Counted from the stretch's first letter, positions 26,158 to 36,750 are shown. The stretch is DNA of 64,000 nucleotides from Alteromonadaceae bacterium BrNp21-10 (GCA_030418115.1 JAUHQD010000001.1:62001-126000), one strand, 5' to 3'. Program-made: numbers and translations. The notes: generated from the sequence alone by a model not told the origin.

Positions 26158-26736
26158 ATGAGCGAGCAGTTAACAGATCAACAAATAGTTGAGAAAGTAC
26201 AAAGCGGTAATAAAAATGCGTTTAATTTGTTGGTGATAAAATACCAACATAAAGTGACTCATCTTGTGTCGCGCTACGTCAGAAGTTCTGGCGATGTGCC
26301 GGATGTAGTACAAGAAGCATTTATAAAAGCCTATAGGGCTTTGCCAAACTTTAGAGGTGATAGTGCCTTTTATACTTGGCTTTACCGAATTGCAGTGAAT
26401 ACTGCCAAAAATTACTTAGTGTCTCAGGGGCGTAAGCCACCTGCCAGCGATGTGGATGCTGAAGACGCAGAATATTTTGAAGGAAGTGATGCATTAAAAG
26501 AACACGCATCACCTGAAAGAAGCTTGATGTCAGAGCAAATGCGAGCAATGGTATTTGACACTTTGGACAAGTTACCGGAAGATTTACGTATGGCAATTTC
26601 CTTGCGTGAATTAGAAGGGTTGAGTTATGAAGAGATTGCAACCGTGATGGATTGCCCCGTAGGTACAGTTAGGTCTCGTATCTTCAGGGCTAGGGAAGCA
26701 ATTGATAAAGTAATTCAACCTTTATTAGAACGTTAA
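26158..26736 (+). CDS. rpoE: Extracytoplasmic stress sigma factor RpoE
   Basis: A 192-residue sigma factor. Region 2 has DVPDVVQEAFIKAYRALPNFRGDSAFYTWLYRIAVN and region 4 is the helix-turn-helix LEGLSYEEIATVMDCPVGTVRSRIFRAR. It directs RNA polymerase to envelope-stress genes. The start at 26158 (MSEQLTDQ) matches the family; the frame is open 16 codons further up, to near the predicted transcription start. An SD (GGAG) precedes it. First gene of rpoE-rseA-rseB-rseC. Confidence 0.96.
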   Translation: MSEQLTDQQIVEKVQSGNKNAFNLLVIKYQHKVTHLVSRYVRSSGDVPDVVQEAFIKAYRALPNFRGDSAFYTWLYRIAVNTAKNYLVSQGRKPPASDVDAEDAEYFEGSDALKEHASPERSLMSEQMRAMVFDTLDKLPEDLRMAISLRELEGLSYEEIATVMDCPVGTVRSRIFRAREAIDKVIQPLLER

Positions 26737-26785
26737 TTTAACTGTTTAATGTGTATTTCAATACGTTAATTAGGATGTTTGTTTT

Positions 26786-27397
26786 ATGACGCAGCAGAAA
26801 AATGAAAGCCTTTCGGCATTTGTAGATGGAGAATTACTGGATAACACCATGATTAGTGGTGTAATGCAGGACTCCGAGTTGTCACAAAAGTGGCAACGCT
26901 ACCATCTTGTAAGAGATGTAATGCGCAAAGAACTGCCCGCTGAAATGGATTTTGATATAGCCGCTAATGTGGCTAAAGCGTTAGAATTGGAACCAACAAT
27001 ACTAGCACCCAAAAACAGCTGGCGTGATTTACCGGTTGTGGCTCAGGTTATTCCGTTGGTACGTAATGCAGGCCAATTTGCAGTTGCGGCATCGGTAGCC
27101 GCTGCGGTTATTTTTGGTGTACAGCAATTTAACCAGCCCCTTGAAGTCGACACTCCTAATAGTAGCGTGTTACCCCTGTCTAATTTTGGTGTTCAAGGTG
27201 GATTGTCACCAGTAAGTTTACAGCAGTCGCGTGCGTTGCCAGCAGAAAATGCTATTGATCAGCGTCGTCGCGTGGTGTCTTTCTTAACTGACCATCAACA
27301 ACAAATGCGCCTTAAACATAATCCATTGGCACCTGTTGTTGAAGAAGTCGTTGAGGAAACGCAAGTAGAAGCGTTACCGGAGACCGATAAAAAATAG
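26786..27397 (+). CDS. rseA: Anti-sigma-E factor RseA
   Basis: A 203-residue single-pass membrane protein. The cytosolic part (MTQQKNESLSAFVDGELLDN) binds RpoE; a hydrophobic helix (about 96-112, FAVAASVAAAVIFGVQQF) spans the membrane, and the periplasmic tail binds RseB. Regulated proteolysis by DegS and RseP releases RpoE. It lies 49 nt after rpoE and 1 nt before rseB. Confidence 0.92.
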   Translation: MTQQKNESLSAFVDGELLDNTMISGVMQDSELSQKWQRYHLVRDVMRKELPAEMDFDIAANVAKALELEPTILAPKNSWRDLPVVAQVIPLVRNAGQFAVAASVAAAVIFGVQQFNQPLEVDTPNSSVLPLSNFGVQGGLSPVSLQQSRALPAENAIDQRRRVVSFLTDHQQQMRLKHNPLAPVVEEVVEETQVEALPETDKK

Positions 27398-27398
27398 T

Positions 27399-28397
27399 AT
27401 GCGAATTTTTGTAGGTATTATATTTAGTGTTTTTCTATCGGCAGCTTCGGCTGCCGATTTAGCTTCTGAAACCAACACTCAGGAAACCCGTACTCAGGAA
27501 AGCAGTACTCAAGAAGGTAGCGCGCAAGCTTGGTTGCATAAAATGTCAACCTCCCTACGAACGCTCAATTTCGATATATCCTTTGTAATGTTGACCCCAC
27601 CATCGGCCGTCGAACCTTATCGTTGGCGGCATGCCATTGTTGATGGTAAAGACATGGAACATTTGAGTTTACTCAATGGACCAGGCCGAGAAATCGTACG
27701 TATTAATGATCAGGTCAGTTATTTTGAACCTAACGTACCGGCTTATACTTTATTATCTGACACCATTAACGGCCCTGTACCAGGCATACTGTTAAAAGAA
27801 CCGTTGTTGCTTGAATCAGCCTATGACTTTGTTTTAGTTGGGCGCAGTCGAGTGTCAGGTCGCTCCACCCAACAAGTGCGGATCATCAGTAAAGATAAAA
27901 CTTTGTATGGTTTCAATTTATGGCTCGATCAGTTAACCGGTCTGTTATTAAAAATGGATATGGTTGATGAGCAGGGCAAGGTGATTGAACAGTTTCAAGC
28001 AACGTCATTACAAGTGAGCTCAGAGCCGGCAGAACTCTTTTCACGGATAAAAGAAGCGGAATTACCCAATGTATTGAAAATATTGAGTGCCGTCGATGTA
28101 CAGCACAAATGGCAAATTAATTGGTTACCCGTGGGGATGCTCGAAATCAAACGGGATACTCATCGATTACCCGTGACCGGACAAATCGTGGATTACATGT
28201 TATTTAGCGATGGCTTAATCGATATTTCGATTTATTTACAAAAAAGCGAGAATGATGGTGGTACTAAGGATTTATTTCGCCATGGCTCTAATACCTTTTT
28301 CTCCACTACACGTGGGCCGTTAGATGTGACTGTAGTCGGTAAAGTGCCACCACAAACTGCTAATTTAATTGCGCAGTCGATCTCCTTGGCTAAGTAA
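27399..28397 (+). CDS. rseB: Sigma-E regulatory protein RseB (MucB family)
   Basis: A 332-residue periplasmic protein with a signal peptide (1 to about 19, SAASAAD) and MucB/RseB lipid-sensing fold (WRHAIVDGKDMEHLSLLNGPGREIVR, then the C-terminal domain from about 215). RseB binds RseA and shields it from DegS until lipopolysaccharide or unfolded outer-membrane proteins are sensed. Just after the signal peptide lies a 15-nt repeat in three copies (TQETR, TQESS, TQEGS) that I do not know from other RseB proteins. Confidence 0.92.
   Translation: MRIFVGIIFSVFLSAASAADLASETNTQETRTQESSTQEGSAQAWLHKMSTSLRTLNFDISFVMLTPPSAVEPYRWRHAIVDGKDMEHLSLLNGPGREIVRINDQVSYFEPNVPAYTLLSDTINGPVPGILLKEPLLLESAYDFVLVGRSRVSGRSTQQVRIISKDKTLYGFNLWLDQLTGLLLKMDMVDEQGKVIEQFQATSLQVSSEPAELFSRIKEAELPNVLKILSAVDVQHKWQINWLPVGMLEIKRDTHRLPVTGQIVDYMLFSDGLIDISIYLQKSENDGGTKDLFRHGSNTFFSTTRGPLDVTVVGKVPPQTANLIAQSISLAK
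27477..27521 (+). repeat. Three-copy 15-nt repeat in rseB (TQExx)
   Basis: Three tandem 15-nt units, each beginning ACTCAG or ACTCAA then GAA, encode TQETR-TQESS-TQEGS at residues 27-41, in the flexible N-terminus of the mature protein. Being in-frame, copy-number changes would not break the gene. Confidence 0.7.
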
Positions 28398-28413
28398 GGG
28401 AAGGAGTTAGCTC

Positions 28414-28884
28414 ATGCTTGAAGAAACCGCCGTAGTGACTGCAGTAGAAAATCAGGCGATTCACGTACAAACCCAGATCAAAACCACCTGTGGTGGTTGC
28501 CAGCAAAATAACAATTGCGGCACTGGTGTGATTGCCCGTGCCTTTGCCCCTAAAACAGAAGATATTGTTATTCCTTATACCGGCACGGTGGCAGTGGGCC
28601 AGCAGGTGACCTTAGGTATTGCCGAAAATAGTTTATTGCAGGCCTCTGCGTTAATTTATTTATTGCCTCTGGCAGTCATGATAATAGCCGTGATGTTAGC
28701 TGAGAGTATATTGGCGCAAATTGGCCTTACTCATGAGATTTGGCTGATCTTAACGGCATTCTTTGCAGCCGTGGTGAGTTTTATCGGCGTGCGCTACTAT
28801 GTTGGTGCCCAAAAGCAGCAATATTTACCCCAATTGTTATCAATTGTACCTCCACCAATCCCGGTGAAAAACCTTTCTGAATAA
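28414..28884 (+). CDS. rseC: Sigma-E positive regulator RseC
   Basis: A 156-residue RseC/MucC-family protein. The N-terminal cytosolic part has a Cys-rich block (TTCGGCQQNNNCGTGVIA) that could bind an iron-sulfur cluster, followed by two transmembrane helices (about 75-95 and 105-125). In E. coli RseC affects sigma-E activity and SoxR reduction. It lies 16 nt after rseB. Confidence 0.9.
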   Translation: MLEETAVVTAVENQAIHVQTQIKTTCGGCQQNNNCGTGVIARAFAPKTEDIVIPYTGTVAVGQQVTLGIAENSLLQASALIYLLPLAVMIIAVMLAESILAQIGLTHEIWLILTAFFAAVVSFIGVRYYVGAQKQQYLPQLLSIVPPPIPVKNLSE

Positions 28885-29046
28885 GGGCTTAGCAGTCTTT
28901 TTAAGCTGGTTTATAGTATTTATCACAGTAAATATCTGCCAGTCTGCATACGTAGCTCGCTAAAAGCGCTATAAACCGGTAAAATCAGCGCCAATTTTTC
29001 TGGCGAAATTGTATTCGCTGATCCCAATGCCAAAAGTAGTAGGTAA

Positions 29047-30858
29047 ATGTCAGACAACAGCATACAACAGACACACATTCGTAACTTCTCAATTATCGCG
29101 CATATCGATCATGGTAAGTCGACCTTATCCGATCGTTTGATTCAGCATTGTGGCGGTCTCACCGAACGTGAAATGGGCGCACAAGTACTGGATTCAATGG
29201 ATATCGAGCGAGAGCGTGGTATCACCATTAAAGCCCAAAGCGTAACGTTAAACTATACCGCTAACAACGGTGAAATCTATCAATTGAATTTTATTGATAC
29301 CCCAGGCCATGTGGATTTTACCTATGAAGTATCACGCTCATTAGCGGCCTGTGAAGGCGCATTATTGGTGGTTGATGCTGGCCAGGGCGTAGAAGCTCAA
29401 ACCCTAGCTAACTGCTACACCGCCATGGAAATGGATATGGAAGTGGTGCCGATCCTTAATAAAATCGATTTGCCTCAGGCTGATCCCGATCGTGTTGCCG
29501 AAGAAATTGAAGATATTGTTGGTATTGATGCCCTAGATGCAGTGCGCTGTAGCGCCAAAACGGGTGTGGGTATCGAAGAAGTTTTAGAAGTCATCGTTAA
29601 TCGTATTCCGCCGCCAGTAGGTGACCGAAGTGGGCAATTGAAAGCATTGATTGTCGATTCTTGGTTTGATAATTATCAAGGTGTTGTCTCTCTTATAAGG
29701 GTCATGGAAGGCGAGATGCGTACCAATGACAAAATTAAGATCATGTCTAATGGCCAAATACATCAGCTAGATAAAGTCGGTATTTTCACCCCTAAACAAA
29801 TTGAAACCGGTGTATTGCGTGCCGGTGAAGTGGGATATGTTATTGCCGGTATAAAAGAAATTCACGGCGCCCCCGTGGGCGATACCCTTACTTTGGCCAA
29901 ATCACCCGCTACCGAAATGCTGCCCGGCTTTAAGAAAATTAAACCACAGGTATATGCCGGTATGTTCCCGGTTAGTAGCGATGAATATGAAGATTTTCGT
30001 GATGCACTTTCTAAGTTAAGTCTTAATGACGCTTCATTGTTTTACGAACCAGAAAGTTCTGCAGCCTTAGGTTTCGGTTTCCGTATTGGTTTCCTTGGCA
30101 TGTTGCATATGGAAATTGTTCAAGAACGTTTAGAGCGTGAATACGATCTTGACCTGATTACTACCGCCCCCACGGTGGTGTACAAAGTGCTGACAACTCA
30201 AGGCGTGGAGGTGATGGTTGATAATCCCTCTAAGTTACCACCAGTAAACGATATTGAAGAAATTTACGAACCTATTGTTGAGGCTAATATTTTGGTGCCT
30301 CAGGATTATCTGGGTAACGTTATTACTCTGTGTGTCGATAAACGCGGTGTGCAGACTAATATGGCCTACCACGGTAAACAAGTGGCATTGACTTATGAAC
30401 TGCCCATGGCCGAAGTGGTAATGGACTTTTTTGATCGCTTGAAATCAACCAGCCGTGGCTTTGCATCACTTGATTACAATTTTAAGAAGTTTCAGATTGC
30501 GGATATGGTCAGGTTAGATATCCTAATCAATGGGGAACGGGTAGATGCCTTAGCGGTGATTACTCATCGCGATAATTCATTAAACCGTGGCCGTGATTTA
30601 GTTGAAAAATTACGTGAGCTGATCCCCAGACAAATGTTTGATATAGCGATTCAGGCTGCGATTAGTAACCATATTATTGCTCGTAGCACAGTGAAGCAGT
30701 TGCGTAAAAACGTTATTGCCAAATGTTATGGCGGTGATATTAGTCGTAAGAAAAAATTACTGCAAAAACAAAAAGATGGTAAGAAACGCATGAAGCAAGT
30801 AGGTAACGTCGAGTTACCGCAGGATGCATTCTTAGCGATACTTAAAACAGGAAAATAA
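29047..30858 (+). CDS. lepA: Elongation factor 4 (LepA)
   Basis: A 603-residue translational GTPase. G1 is [10 protein letters not shown]3 is DTPGHVDF and G4 is NKID; EF-G-like domains follow, with the LepA-specific C-terminal domain (about 480-603, [20 protein letters not shown]). LepA acts on ribosomes, affecting initiation and biogenesis. It is followed without a gap by lepB. Confidence 0.97.
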   Translation: MSDNSIQQTHIRNFSIIAHIDHGKSTLSDRLIQHCGGLTEREMGAQVLDSMDIERERGITIKAQSVTLNYTANNGEIYQLNFIDTPGHVDFTYEVSRSLAACEGALLVVDAGQGVEAQTLANCYTAMEMDMEVVPILNKIDLPQADPDRVAEEIEDIVGIDALDAVRCSAKTGVGIEEVLEVIVNRIPPPVGDRSGQLKALIVDSWFDNYQGVVSLIRVMEGEMRTNDKIKIMSNGQIHQLDKVGIFTPKQIETGVLRAGEVGYVIAGIKEIHGAPVGDTLTLAKSPATEMLPGFKKIKPQVYAGMFPVSSDEYEDFRDALSKLSLNDASLFYEPESSAALGFGFRIGFLGMLHMEIVQERLEREYDLDLITTAPTVVYKVLTTQGVEVMVDNPSKLPPVNDIEEIYEPIVEANILVPQDYLGNVITLCVDKRGVQTNMAYHGKQVALTYELPMAEVVMDFFDRLKSTSRGFASLDYNFKKFQIADMVRLDILINGERVDALAVITHRDNSLNRGRDLVEKLRELIPRQMFDIAIQAAISNHIIARSTVKQLRKNVIAKCYGGDISRKKKLLQKQKDGKKRMKQVGNVELPQDAFLAILKTGK

Positions 30859-31782
30859 ATGGCAACTTACTTCTCAATTATTTTAGTCGTAATCACCCTA
30901 GGTTCGGGTCTAATTTGGTTAGTTGATAGCTTATTGTGGGCACCAAAGCGCAAAGCGCGAATCGACTTAGCCAGAGCAAATACTCAAGGTGATATTGATG
31001 CCGAGACCTTAGAGAAAGTTGCTCCACTACCTTATATTGTGGATACCGCTCAGCAAATATTTCCGGTTATAGCGGTGGTATTAATTCTTCGGTCATTTTT
31101 ATATGAACCCTTTCAGATCCCTTCAGGCTCTATGATGCCAACGCTATTAGTAGGCGATTTCATCCTAGTTGAGAAGTTTACTTACGGTTTAAAAGACCCA
31201 GTGGTTCGTCATAAATTTATGGATGTTGGCGCGCCGGAACGCGGTGATGTAGTGGTATTTAAGTTTCCGGACGATCCCACTATCGATTACATCAAGCGTG
31301 TTATTGGTTTACCCGGCGATAAAATCATTTACCGTAATAAGCAGGTTTTTATTAAGCCAGCTTGTGATCAGGCGGAACAAAGCACATGCCCGGGGCTTGA
31401 GCCGGTGGATATGAAGTTTGAAGCCCGCGGTGAGTTCTATCATGGCATGGTGCCGTTAGAGCGTTACAGTGAAGATTTGCTTACGGTGAATCATGACATG
31501 CTTCACAATCCAGCGGTACGCCGTTCAGCTGAGCCATTTTATCAACAACCGGGTACCCAGCGTGATGAATGGTTAGTGCCTGAAGGCCAGTATTTTGTGA
31601 TGGGTGATAACCGCGACAACAGCCGTGATAGTCGTTTCTGGGGCTTTGTTCCTGATGATAATCTGGTTGGTAAAGCGGTAGCGATTTGGATCAGTTTTGA
31701 GTTTGATCGTCCTCCTAGTAGTTCAGTTCCTGGTTGGATCCCAACTGACGTGCGTTTTTCACGCGTAGGTGGAATACACTAA
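30859..31782 (+). CDS. lepB: Signal peptidase I
   Basis: A 307-residue inner-membrane protease with two N-terminal membrane helices. The catalytic Ser is in PSGSMMPTLL and the catalytic Lys in YIKRVIGLPGDK, with the GDNRDNSRDSRFWG box near the C-terminus. It removes signal peptides from Sec and Tat substrates, including those predicted in this window. The ATG follows the lepA stop directly. Confidence 0.97.
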   Translation: MATYFSIILVVITLGSGLIWLVDSLLWAPKRKARIDLARANTQGDIDAETLEKVAPLPYIVDTAQQIFPVIAVVLILRSFLYEPFQIPSGSMMPTLLVGDFILVEKFTYGLKDPVVRHKFMDVGAPERGDVVVFKFPDDPTIDYIKRVIGLPGDKIIYRNKQVFIKPACDQAEQSTCPGLEPVDMKFEARGEFYHGMVPLERYSEDLLTVNHDMLHNPAVRRSAEPFYQQPGTQRDEWLVPEGQYFVMGDNRDNSRDSRFWGFVPDDNLVGKAVAIWISFEFDRPPSSSVPGWIPTDVRFSRVGGIH

Positions 31783-32466
31783 ATGTCAGCAAGAGCCGAT
31801 GTTAGCCGATTGTTTTCAACACTCGGTTACCAGTTCAAAGAGGTTGATAATTTACGATTGGCGATGACCCATCGCAGTGCTAAAGGCGACCATAACGAAC
31901 GTTTAGAATATTTAGGTGACGCTGTGTTAGGTATGGTGGTCGCCGAGGCATTGTTTAAACGCTTTCCCAAACAACCCGAAGGCAACCTCACACGTATGCG
32001 TGCCAGCTTAGTCAAAGGCGATACCTTGGCTGAAATTGGACTAGAGTTTAATTTGGGTGATTACTTGCAGTTAGGTCCCGGCGAATTAAAAAGCGGCGGC
32101 TTTCGGCGCAAATCAATTTTAGCCGATGCAGTAGAAGCCATCATTGGCGCCATCTTTTTAGAAGCCGGTATTGAAACCTGCAAAACGCTTATTTTGCAGT
32201 GGTTAGGTCCGCGCATAGCGGCGTTAGATCCGGATGAGCATTTAAAGGATCATAAAACCCGTCTTCAAGAATTTTTACAAGGCCGGCAATTACCCTTACC
32301 GGTTTATGAAATTGTCGATGTACAGGGCAAAGATCATGACCAAACGTTTGTAGTGGAATGTCAGGTTGAGGGAATACCGCAGCCAATCAAATCAACAGCA
32401 AGTAGTCGTCGTAAGGCTGAGCAACGCGCTGCGGCACTAGCACTAGAGAGCTTAAACAATGGATGA
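31783..32466 (+). CDS. rnc: Ribonuclease III
   Basis: A 227-residue enzyme with the RNase III signature [12 protein letters not shown] (about 38-49) and a C-terminal double-stranded-RNA-binding domain ([15 protein letters not shown]). It processes rRNA precursors and cleaves structured mRNAs. It overlaps era by 8 nt, the classical rnc-era coupling. Confidence 0.97.
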   Translation: MSARADVSRLFSTLGYQFKEVDNLRLAMTHRSAKGDHNERLEYLGDAVLGMVVAEALFKRFPKQPEGNLTRMRASLVKGDTLAEIGLEFNLGDYLQLGPGELKSGGFRRKSILADAVEAIIGAIFLEAGIETCKTLILQWLGPRIAALDPDEHLKDHKTRLQEFLQGRQLPLPVYEIVDVQGKDHDQTFVVECQVEGIPQPIKSTASSRRKAEQRAAALALESLNNG

Positions 32467-33355
32467 TCAACAATTTTGTGGATTAGTCGCCATTGTCGGC
32501 CGCCCCAATGTGGGCAAATCGACACTGTTGAATAAACTACTGGGTCAAAAAGTCAGTATTACCTCACGTAAGCCACAAACCACTCGTCACCGTATTATGG
32601 GGATCGACACCGAAGGTCAACATCAGACTATCTATGTGGATACGCCGGGGTTACATATTGAAGAAAAGCGTGCCATTAACCGCTTTATGAACCGAGCGGC
32701 GTCTAGCACATTAGATGATGTGGGTTTAATTTTATTCTTAGTTGAAGGTACCCATTGGACCGACGACGATCAAATGGTACTTAACAAAATTAAGCAATCT
32801 GGGGTTGAATGTTGGTTGGTGGTGAATAAAACCGACAACGTTAAAGATAAAACCAAGTTAATGGACCATTTAAAGTGGCTACAATTGCAGCATGATTTTA
32901 ATCATATTATGCCGATGTGCGCCAAGGTGGGCACAAATGTTGAAGAGTTACGAGCACTGGTGATGAAAACCTTGCCGGAGAGTGAACATTTTTATCCAGA
33001 AAACTATGTTACTGATCGCTCTTCCAAATTTATGGCTGCGGAAATCATTCGTGAAAAACTGATGCGTTTTACTGGTGACGAATTACCTTATTCAGTGACT
33101 GTCGAAATTGAACAGTTTAAGTTGTCGGAGAACGGCGTTTATCAAATTAACGGTTTGATACTCATTGAGCGTCAAAGCCAAAAGGCGATGGTAATTGGTA
33201 AAGGCGGTAGTCGACTTAAAACCATTGGTGCGGAAGCTCGTCGGGATATGGAAACCTTATTCGAGCATAAAGTGTTTTTGGAGTTATGGGTAAAAGTGAA
33301 AAGCGGCTGGGCTGATGACGAACGTGCGCTGCGCAGCTTAGGTTACGGAGAGTAA
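32459..33355 (+). CDS. era: Ribosome-assembly GTPase Era
   Basis: A 298-residue protein with G1 GRPNVGKS, G3 DTPG and G4 NKTD, followed by a C-terminal KH domain ([21 protein letters not shown]). It binds the 3' end of 16S rNA during 30S assembly. recO, which usually follows era, does not follow here. Confidence 0.97.
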   Translation: MDDQQFCGLVAIVGRPNVGKSTLLNKLLGQKVSITSRKPQTTRHRIMGIDTEGQHQTIYVDTPGLHIEEKRAINRFMNRAASSTLDDVGLILFLVEGTHWTDDDQMVLNKIKQSGVECWLVVNKTDNVKDKTKLMDHLKWLQLQHDFNHIMPMCAKVGTNVEELRALVMKTLPESEHFYPENYVTDRSSKFMAAEIIREKLMRFTGDELPYSVTVEIEQFKLSENGVYQINGLILIERQSQKAMVIGKGGSRLKTIGAEARRDMETLFEHKVFLELWVKVKSGWADDERALRSLGYGE

Positions 33356-33365
33356 TTCGTTGCTA

Positions 33366-33398
33366 CTGTATGATTTTATTCCCCATAAAATCATACAG
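33366..33398. terminator. Long perfect hairpin downstream of era
   Basis: A 14-bp perfect stem (CTGTATGATTTTAT and its complement) with a TCCCC loop begins 11 nt after the era stop. No T-run follows, so it may end the operon in a factor-dependent way or stabilise the mRNA 3' end; its symmetry would also suit a protein-binding site for pdxH. Confidence 0.5.
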
Positions 33399-33481
33399 GT
33401 TGTAAGCAGTAAAATTATCTTAGTAGTGTGGTGTACCAAGCAATTTTTGCCTTAGTATTTTTCGGGAGCGATTAATTAACC

Positions 33482-34123
33482 ATGCAAGATTTAGCCAGTT
33501 TACGCCGTCAATATTTAAGTAGTGCATTGGAGCAGGGTGCATTGCATGCTGATCCCATCGAACAGTTTAATCTGTGGCTAGCTGAAACCATCAAAGCCGG
33601 TTTACCCGATCCAACTGCAATGACCATCGCTACCGTTGATGAGCAAGGACAGCCTTCTCAGCGCATCGTGCTACTTAAAGACGTTGATACTAAAGGTTTT
33701 GTATTTTATACCAACCTTGGCAGCCGCAAAGCTCAAGAATTAAAGCACAACAATAAAATATCCCTGCATTTTCCATGGCATCATTTAAATCGTCAGGTAA
33801 AAGTTTGTGGTCATGTGGAAGAACTTTCTACTGCGCAAGTGATGAAGTACTTTGTCTCTCGCCCCAAAGAAAGCCAACTTGCTGCGTGGGCTTCCAAACA
33901 AAGTCATCCTATTAGCTCTCGTGGGTTGCTGATGGCCCAGTTTAATAAGGTTAAACATAAATTTGCTAATGGTGAGATCCCATTACCGGATTTTTGGGGT
34001 GGTTATCGGGTTATTGCCCATGAGATTGAATTTTGGCAAGGTGCTGAACATCGTCTGCACGACCGCTTCGTGTATTCACGTCAGGCTGATGACCAATGGC
34101 AAATACAGCGTTTAATGCCCTAG
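33482..34123 (+). CDS. pdxH: Pyridoxine/pyridoxamine 5'-phosphate oxidase
   Basis: A 213-residue FMN enzyme with conserved blocks [36 protein letters not shown] and the C-terminal [14 protein letters not shown] with substrate- and FMN-binding residues. It makes pyridoxal 5'-phosphate, the cofactor used by PseC among many others. It is a single gene between era and a TatD gene. Confidence 0.96.
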   Translation: MQDLASLRRQYLSSALEQGALHADPIEQFNLWLAETIKAGLPDPTAMTIATVDEQGQPSQRIVLLKDVDTKGFVFYTNLGSRKAQELKHNNKISLHFPWHHLNRQVKVCGHVEELSTAQVMKYFVSRPKESQLAAWASKQSHPISSRGLLMAQFNKVKHKFANGEIPLPDFWGGYRVIAHEIEFWQGAEHRLHDRFVYSRQADDQWQIQRLMP

Positions 34124-34183
34124 TGTACCACTGAAGGCGCTGTGTATGTTTATTCCTCGTATTCATCTACATAATTATATTCG

Positions 34184-34969
34184 ATGATTGATAGCCATTG
34201 CCACTTAGACTTTGCCGCCTTTGATCCCGATCGCAGCGCTATCCTCCAACAGTGCCATACACTTGGCATTAGCGATATTTTGGTGCCTGGCGTACAGCGT
34301 GCTACTTGGTCGAAGGTACAGACGTTGGCAAAGCAGTCATTATCCTCATTGTCACCGCCTCAACCGCAAATCCATATCAGTTTGGGTCTGCACCCGTATT
34401 TTCTCGATAATTATAATGACGATGATTTAGAGGTATTGGCACAGTGCTATGCCGAAGATCCTCAGCGTTATGTGGCCCTAGGTGAGATTGGCATTGATGG
34501 TGCGATTAACATCCCGTTGGCATTGCAAACCGAGGTCTTTGAACAACAACTGTTATTGGCTCAAAAATTCAACAAGCCGGTAATTATTCATCATCGAAAA
34601 AGTCAGTCCGTTATCTTACAAAGCCTAAAGCGTTGTCAGTTTGATCAGGGCGGCGTATTACATGCTTTTTCAGGGAATTTGCAGCAAGCACAGCAGTTTA
34701 TTGATCGCGGATTTAAACTGGGCATTGGCGGCACTATTACTTATCCACGTGCGCAAACAACACGTTTAACCGTTAGCCAACTGCCCTTGAGTAGCCTGTT
34801 GCTGGAAACGGATGCTCCCGATATGCCATTACAAGGTTTTCAGGGCCAGCGCAATTGTCCGACTCGATTACCTTTGGTGTTGCAACAACTAGCACAGTTG
34901 CGCAATGAATCCATTGAGGAGGTGGCCCATGTTACCAGTCAAAACTTCAGAGAGTTATTTAGGCTTTAA
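34184..34969 (+). CDS. TatD-family metal-dependent hydrolase (YjjV-like)
   Basis: A 261-residue TIM-barrel protein with the metal motif DSHCHLDF (3-10), GLHPYFL, GEIGID, VIIHHRK, and LLETDAPDMP near the end. TatD proteins are Mg2+-dependent DNases/exonucleases. Length and the gene order near serB favour YjjV rather than TatD itself. Its 3' end overlaps the convergent ytjB gene by 4 nt. Confidence 0.88.
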   Translation: MIDSHCHLDFAAFDPDRSAILQQCHTLGISDILVPGVQRATWSKVQTLAKQSLSSLSPPQPQIHISLGLHPYFLDNYNDDDLEVLAQCYAEDPQRYVALGEIGIDGAINIPLALQTEVFEQQLLLAQKFNKPVIIHHRKSQSVILQSLKRCQFDQGGVLHAFSGNLQQAQQFIDRGFKLGIGGTITYPRAQTTRLTVSQLPLSSLLLETDAPDMPLQGFQGQRNCPTRLPLVLQQLAQLRNESIEEVAHVTSQNFRELFRL

Positions 34970-35604
34970 TCGAGCTTGTATTTTATTTTGTAGAAGCCAC
35001 GGGTAAGTAATACCCCCACTAGCAAGGCTAATATTACCAGTAACATCGCTTGGTACAATATTTCCTGCTGGTATTGTCGATAATATTGCAGCACTTTATC
35101 GCGCCATAACAACACGCGTAAATAACCAATTACTTTCTGCTCATGTACTATTTCCTGCACATACACTAACAAATCGCTATTTTCTTCTTGTTGTAGCAGC
35201 TCAATAATCGGTGCCTCATCGTCGGTGCCTAATAACATTTTTCCTTGATCACTGAACAAGGCCACCGAGCGAATGTGCGGGTCGGTTTGCAAATATTGCA
35301 ACTGCTGGCTAATGCTATCGAGTTCGTTATTGACTAATTTATCGGTGATGAACTTGGCATTTTGTTGGCTGATGGTTTTCCCCAACTGGTTAGCTTGATG
35401 CTGCAGTTGTTGTTGATCTTGGATCACGTTATTGAGCCATAAATACAAAATAATAAAAGCAATAGCTACCGCCAATACAAAATTGGCCAAGCGTTTGAAA
35501 ATAGAATGCCCACTGGGAAGCAGAGACTTTTCTTCAGCAGATAATGTTTTAGAGGTTTTAGCCAAAGTGGATATACAGCATTGTGATGAGAATACCTTCA
35601 CCAT
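34966..35604 (-). CDS. ytjB: YtjB/Smp-family membrane protein
   Basis: A 212-residue inner-membrane protein with a helix at about 38-58, a periplasmic middle part (about 60-175, with ALFSDQGKMLLGTD) and a second helix at about 185-205. Size, topology and divergence from serB match E. coli YtjB. Function is not established. It overlaps the TatD gene tail to tail. Confidence 0.78.
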   Translation of the reverse strand: MVKVFSSQCCISTLAKTSKTLSAEEKSLLPSGHSIFKRLANFVLAVAIAFIILYLWLNNVIQDQQQLQHQANQLGKTISQQNAKFITDKLVNNELDSISQQLQYLQTDPHIRSVALFSDQGKMLLGTDDEAPIIELLQQEENSDLLVYVQEIVHEQKVIGYLRVLLWRDKVLQYYRQYQQEILYQAMLLVILALLVGVLLTRGFYKIKYKLD

Positions 35605-35715
35605 ACAAAATAAGTGGCGGTATTTCTACATTTAAGATTTCTTTGACAAACTAATGCGCTTTGGGTTGTGATTCGATAGAATTCACCGCTTTAAAATTAG
35701 CCTTCGAGATCTATT

Positions 35716-36732
35716 GTGCAGTCCATTAGCTTTACTCCATCACAATTTAACAGTAGCCGTTTTCTTAGTGAAACCATGGCTGATGCCAATGCGTACCTTG
35801 GCCAATTAAATGCCTGTAGTGTTAATGTGGTGGATGCCACACTCCATCAAGGCCCTGTGCTAGTTCTCGCAGCCGAGGGTTTATGCTTTGAAAAAATTCA
35901 TCAAGTTCAGCAAGCTCTTGCTTCGCAGTTAACCGTTGACGGTTTCCGTTATTCGCCAATGTCACAACACTGCTCAACCCAAGCGGTGATCATGGATGTC
36001 AGTTTACTGGTCGATGCTGCTGTCATTGATGTTGCTGCCTTAAGTAAGCAGTTTTATGTGGAATTGGCATTGCTGGAGCAACGTCCAACATTATCCGCGC
36101 CGGGTTTACTGGTGATGGATATGGACAGCACCATGATCGGCTGCGAATGCATTGATGAAATTGCCTATTTAGCCAATGTGGGCGAGCAGGTGTCTGAAGT
36201 CACAGAACTGGCAATGCAGGGCAAGTTAGACTTTGCACAAAGTTTACATCAGCGGGTCGCCTGCTTAACTGGCATTGAGGTAGCGTTGCTACAATCTATT
36301 CGCGATAAATTACCATTAATGCCGGGTTTAAGTTTGTTAGTCAAAACATTACAACAAGCAGGTTGGAAAATTGCTATTGCCTCAGGTGGTTTTACCTATT
36401 TTGCCAATTACTTACGTGACCGCTTAGAGCTCGACGCCGCTGTTTCGAATACTTTGTCTATGCAAAACGGGCTACTGAGTGGCACCGTTGAAGGGCAGGT
36501 TGTCGATGCCAAAGTTAAAGCGCAAATCTTACAGTCCTTGGCTGAGCAATGGGGAATTGCACATGAGCAAACCATCGCCATGGGTGATGGTGCCAATGAC
36601 TTGGCGATGATGAAGGTGGCAGGCTTAGGTGTGGCATTTCATGCCAAACCAATAGTAGATAAACAAGCCGTTGCCGCTATCCGTATTGCTGGGCTAGATA
36701 CTCTATTGCATTACTTGCAGCCGGCGGAGTAG
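35716..36732 (+). CDS. serB: Phosphoserine phosphatase
   Basis: A 338-residue HAD-family enzyme with nucleophile Asp in VMDMDSTMIGCECIDEIA (about 134-151), then IASGGFTYFA and AMGDGANDLAMMK. An ACT-like N-terminal domain (1 to about 125) is typical of gammaproteobacterial SerB. It catalyses the last step of serine synthesis. The start is a GTG at 35716. A hairpin follows the gene. Confidence 0.95.
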   Translation: MQSISFTPSQFNSSRFLSETMADANAYLGQLNACSVNVVDATLHQGPVLVLAAEGLCFEKIHQVQQALASQLTVDGFRYSPMSQHCSTQAVIMDVSLLVDAAVIDVAALSKQFYVELALLEQRPTLSAPGLLVMDMDSTMIGCECIDEIAYLANVGEQVSEVTELAMQGKLDFAQSLHQRVACLTGIEVALLQSIRDKLPLMPGLSLLVKTLQQAGWKIAIASGGFTYFANYLRDRLELDAAVSNTLSMQNGLLSGTVEGQVVDAKVKAQILQSLAEQWGIAHEQTIAMGDGANDLAMMKVAGLGVAFHAKPIVDKQAVAAIRIAGLDTLLHYLQPAE

Positions 36733-36750
36733 ATAATTTGGCTTAAAGAG

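Noticed and set aside
28908-28978. Inverted repeat (GGTTTATAG / CTATAAACC) between rseC and lepA as a terminator
   Set aside because: The arms are only 9 nt and are separated by about 50 nt with no T-run, so a stable terminator is unlikely.
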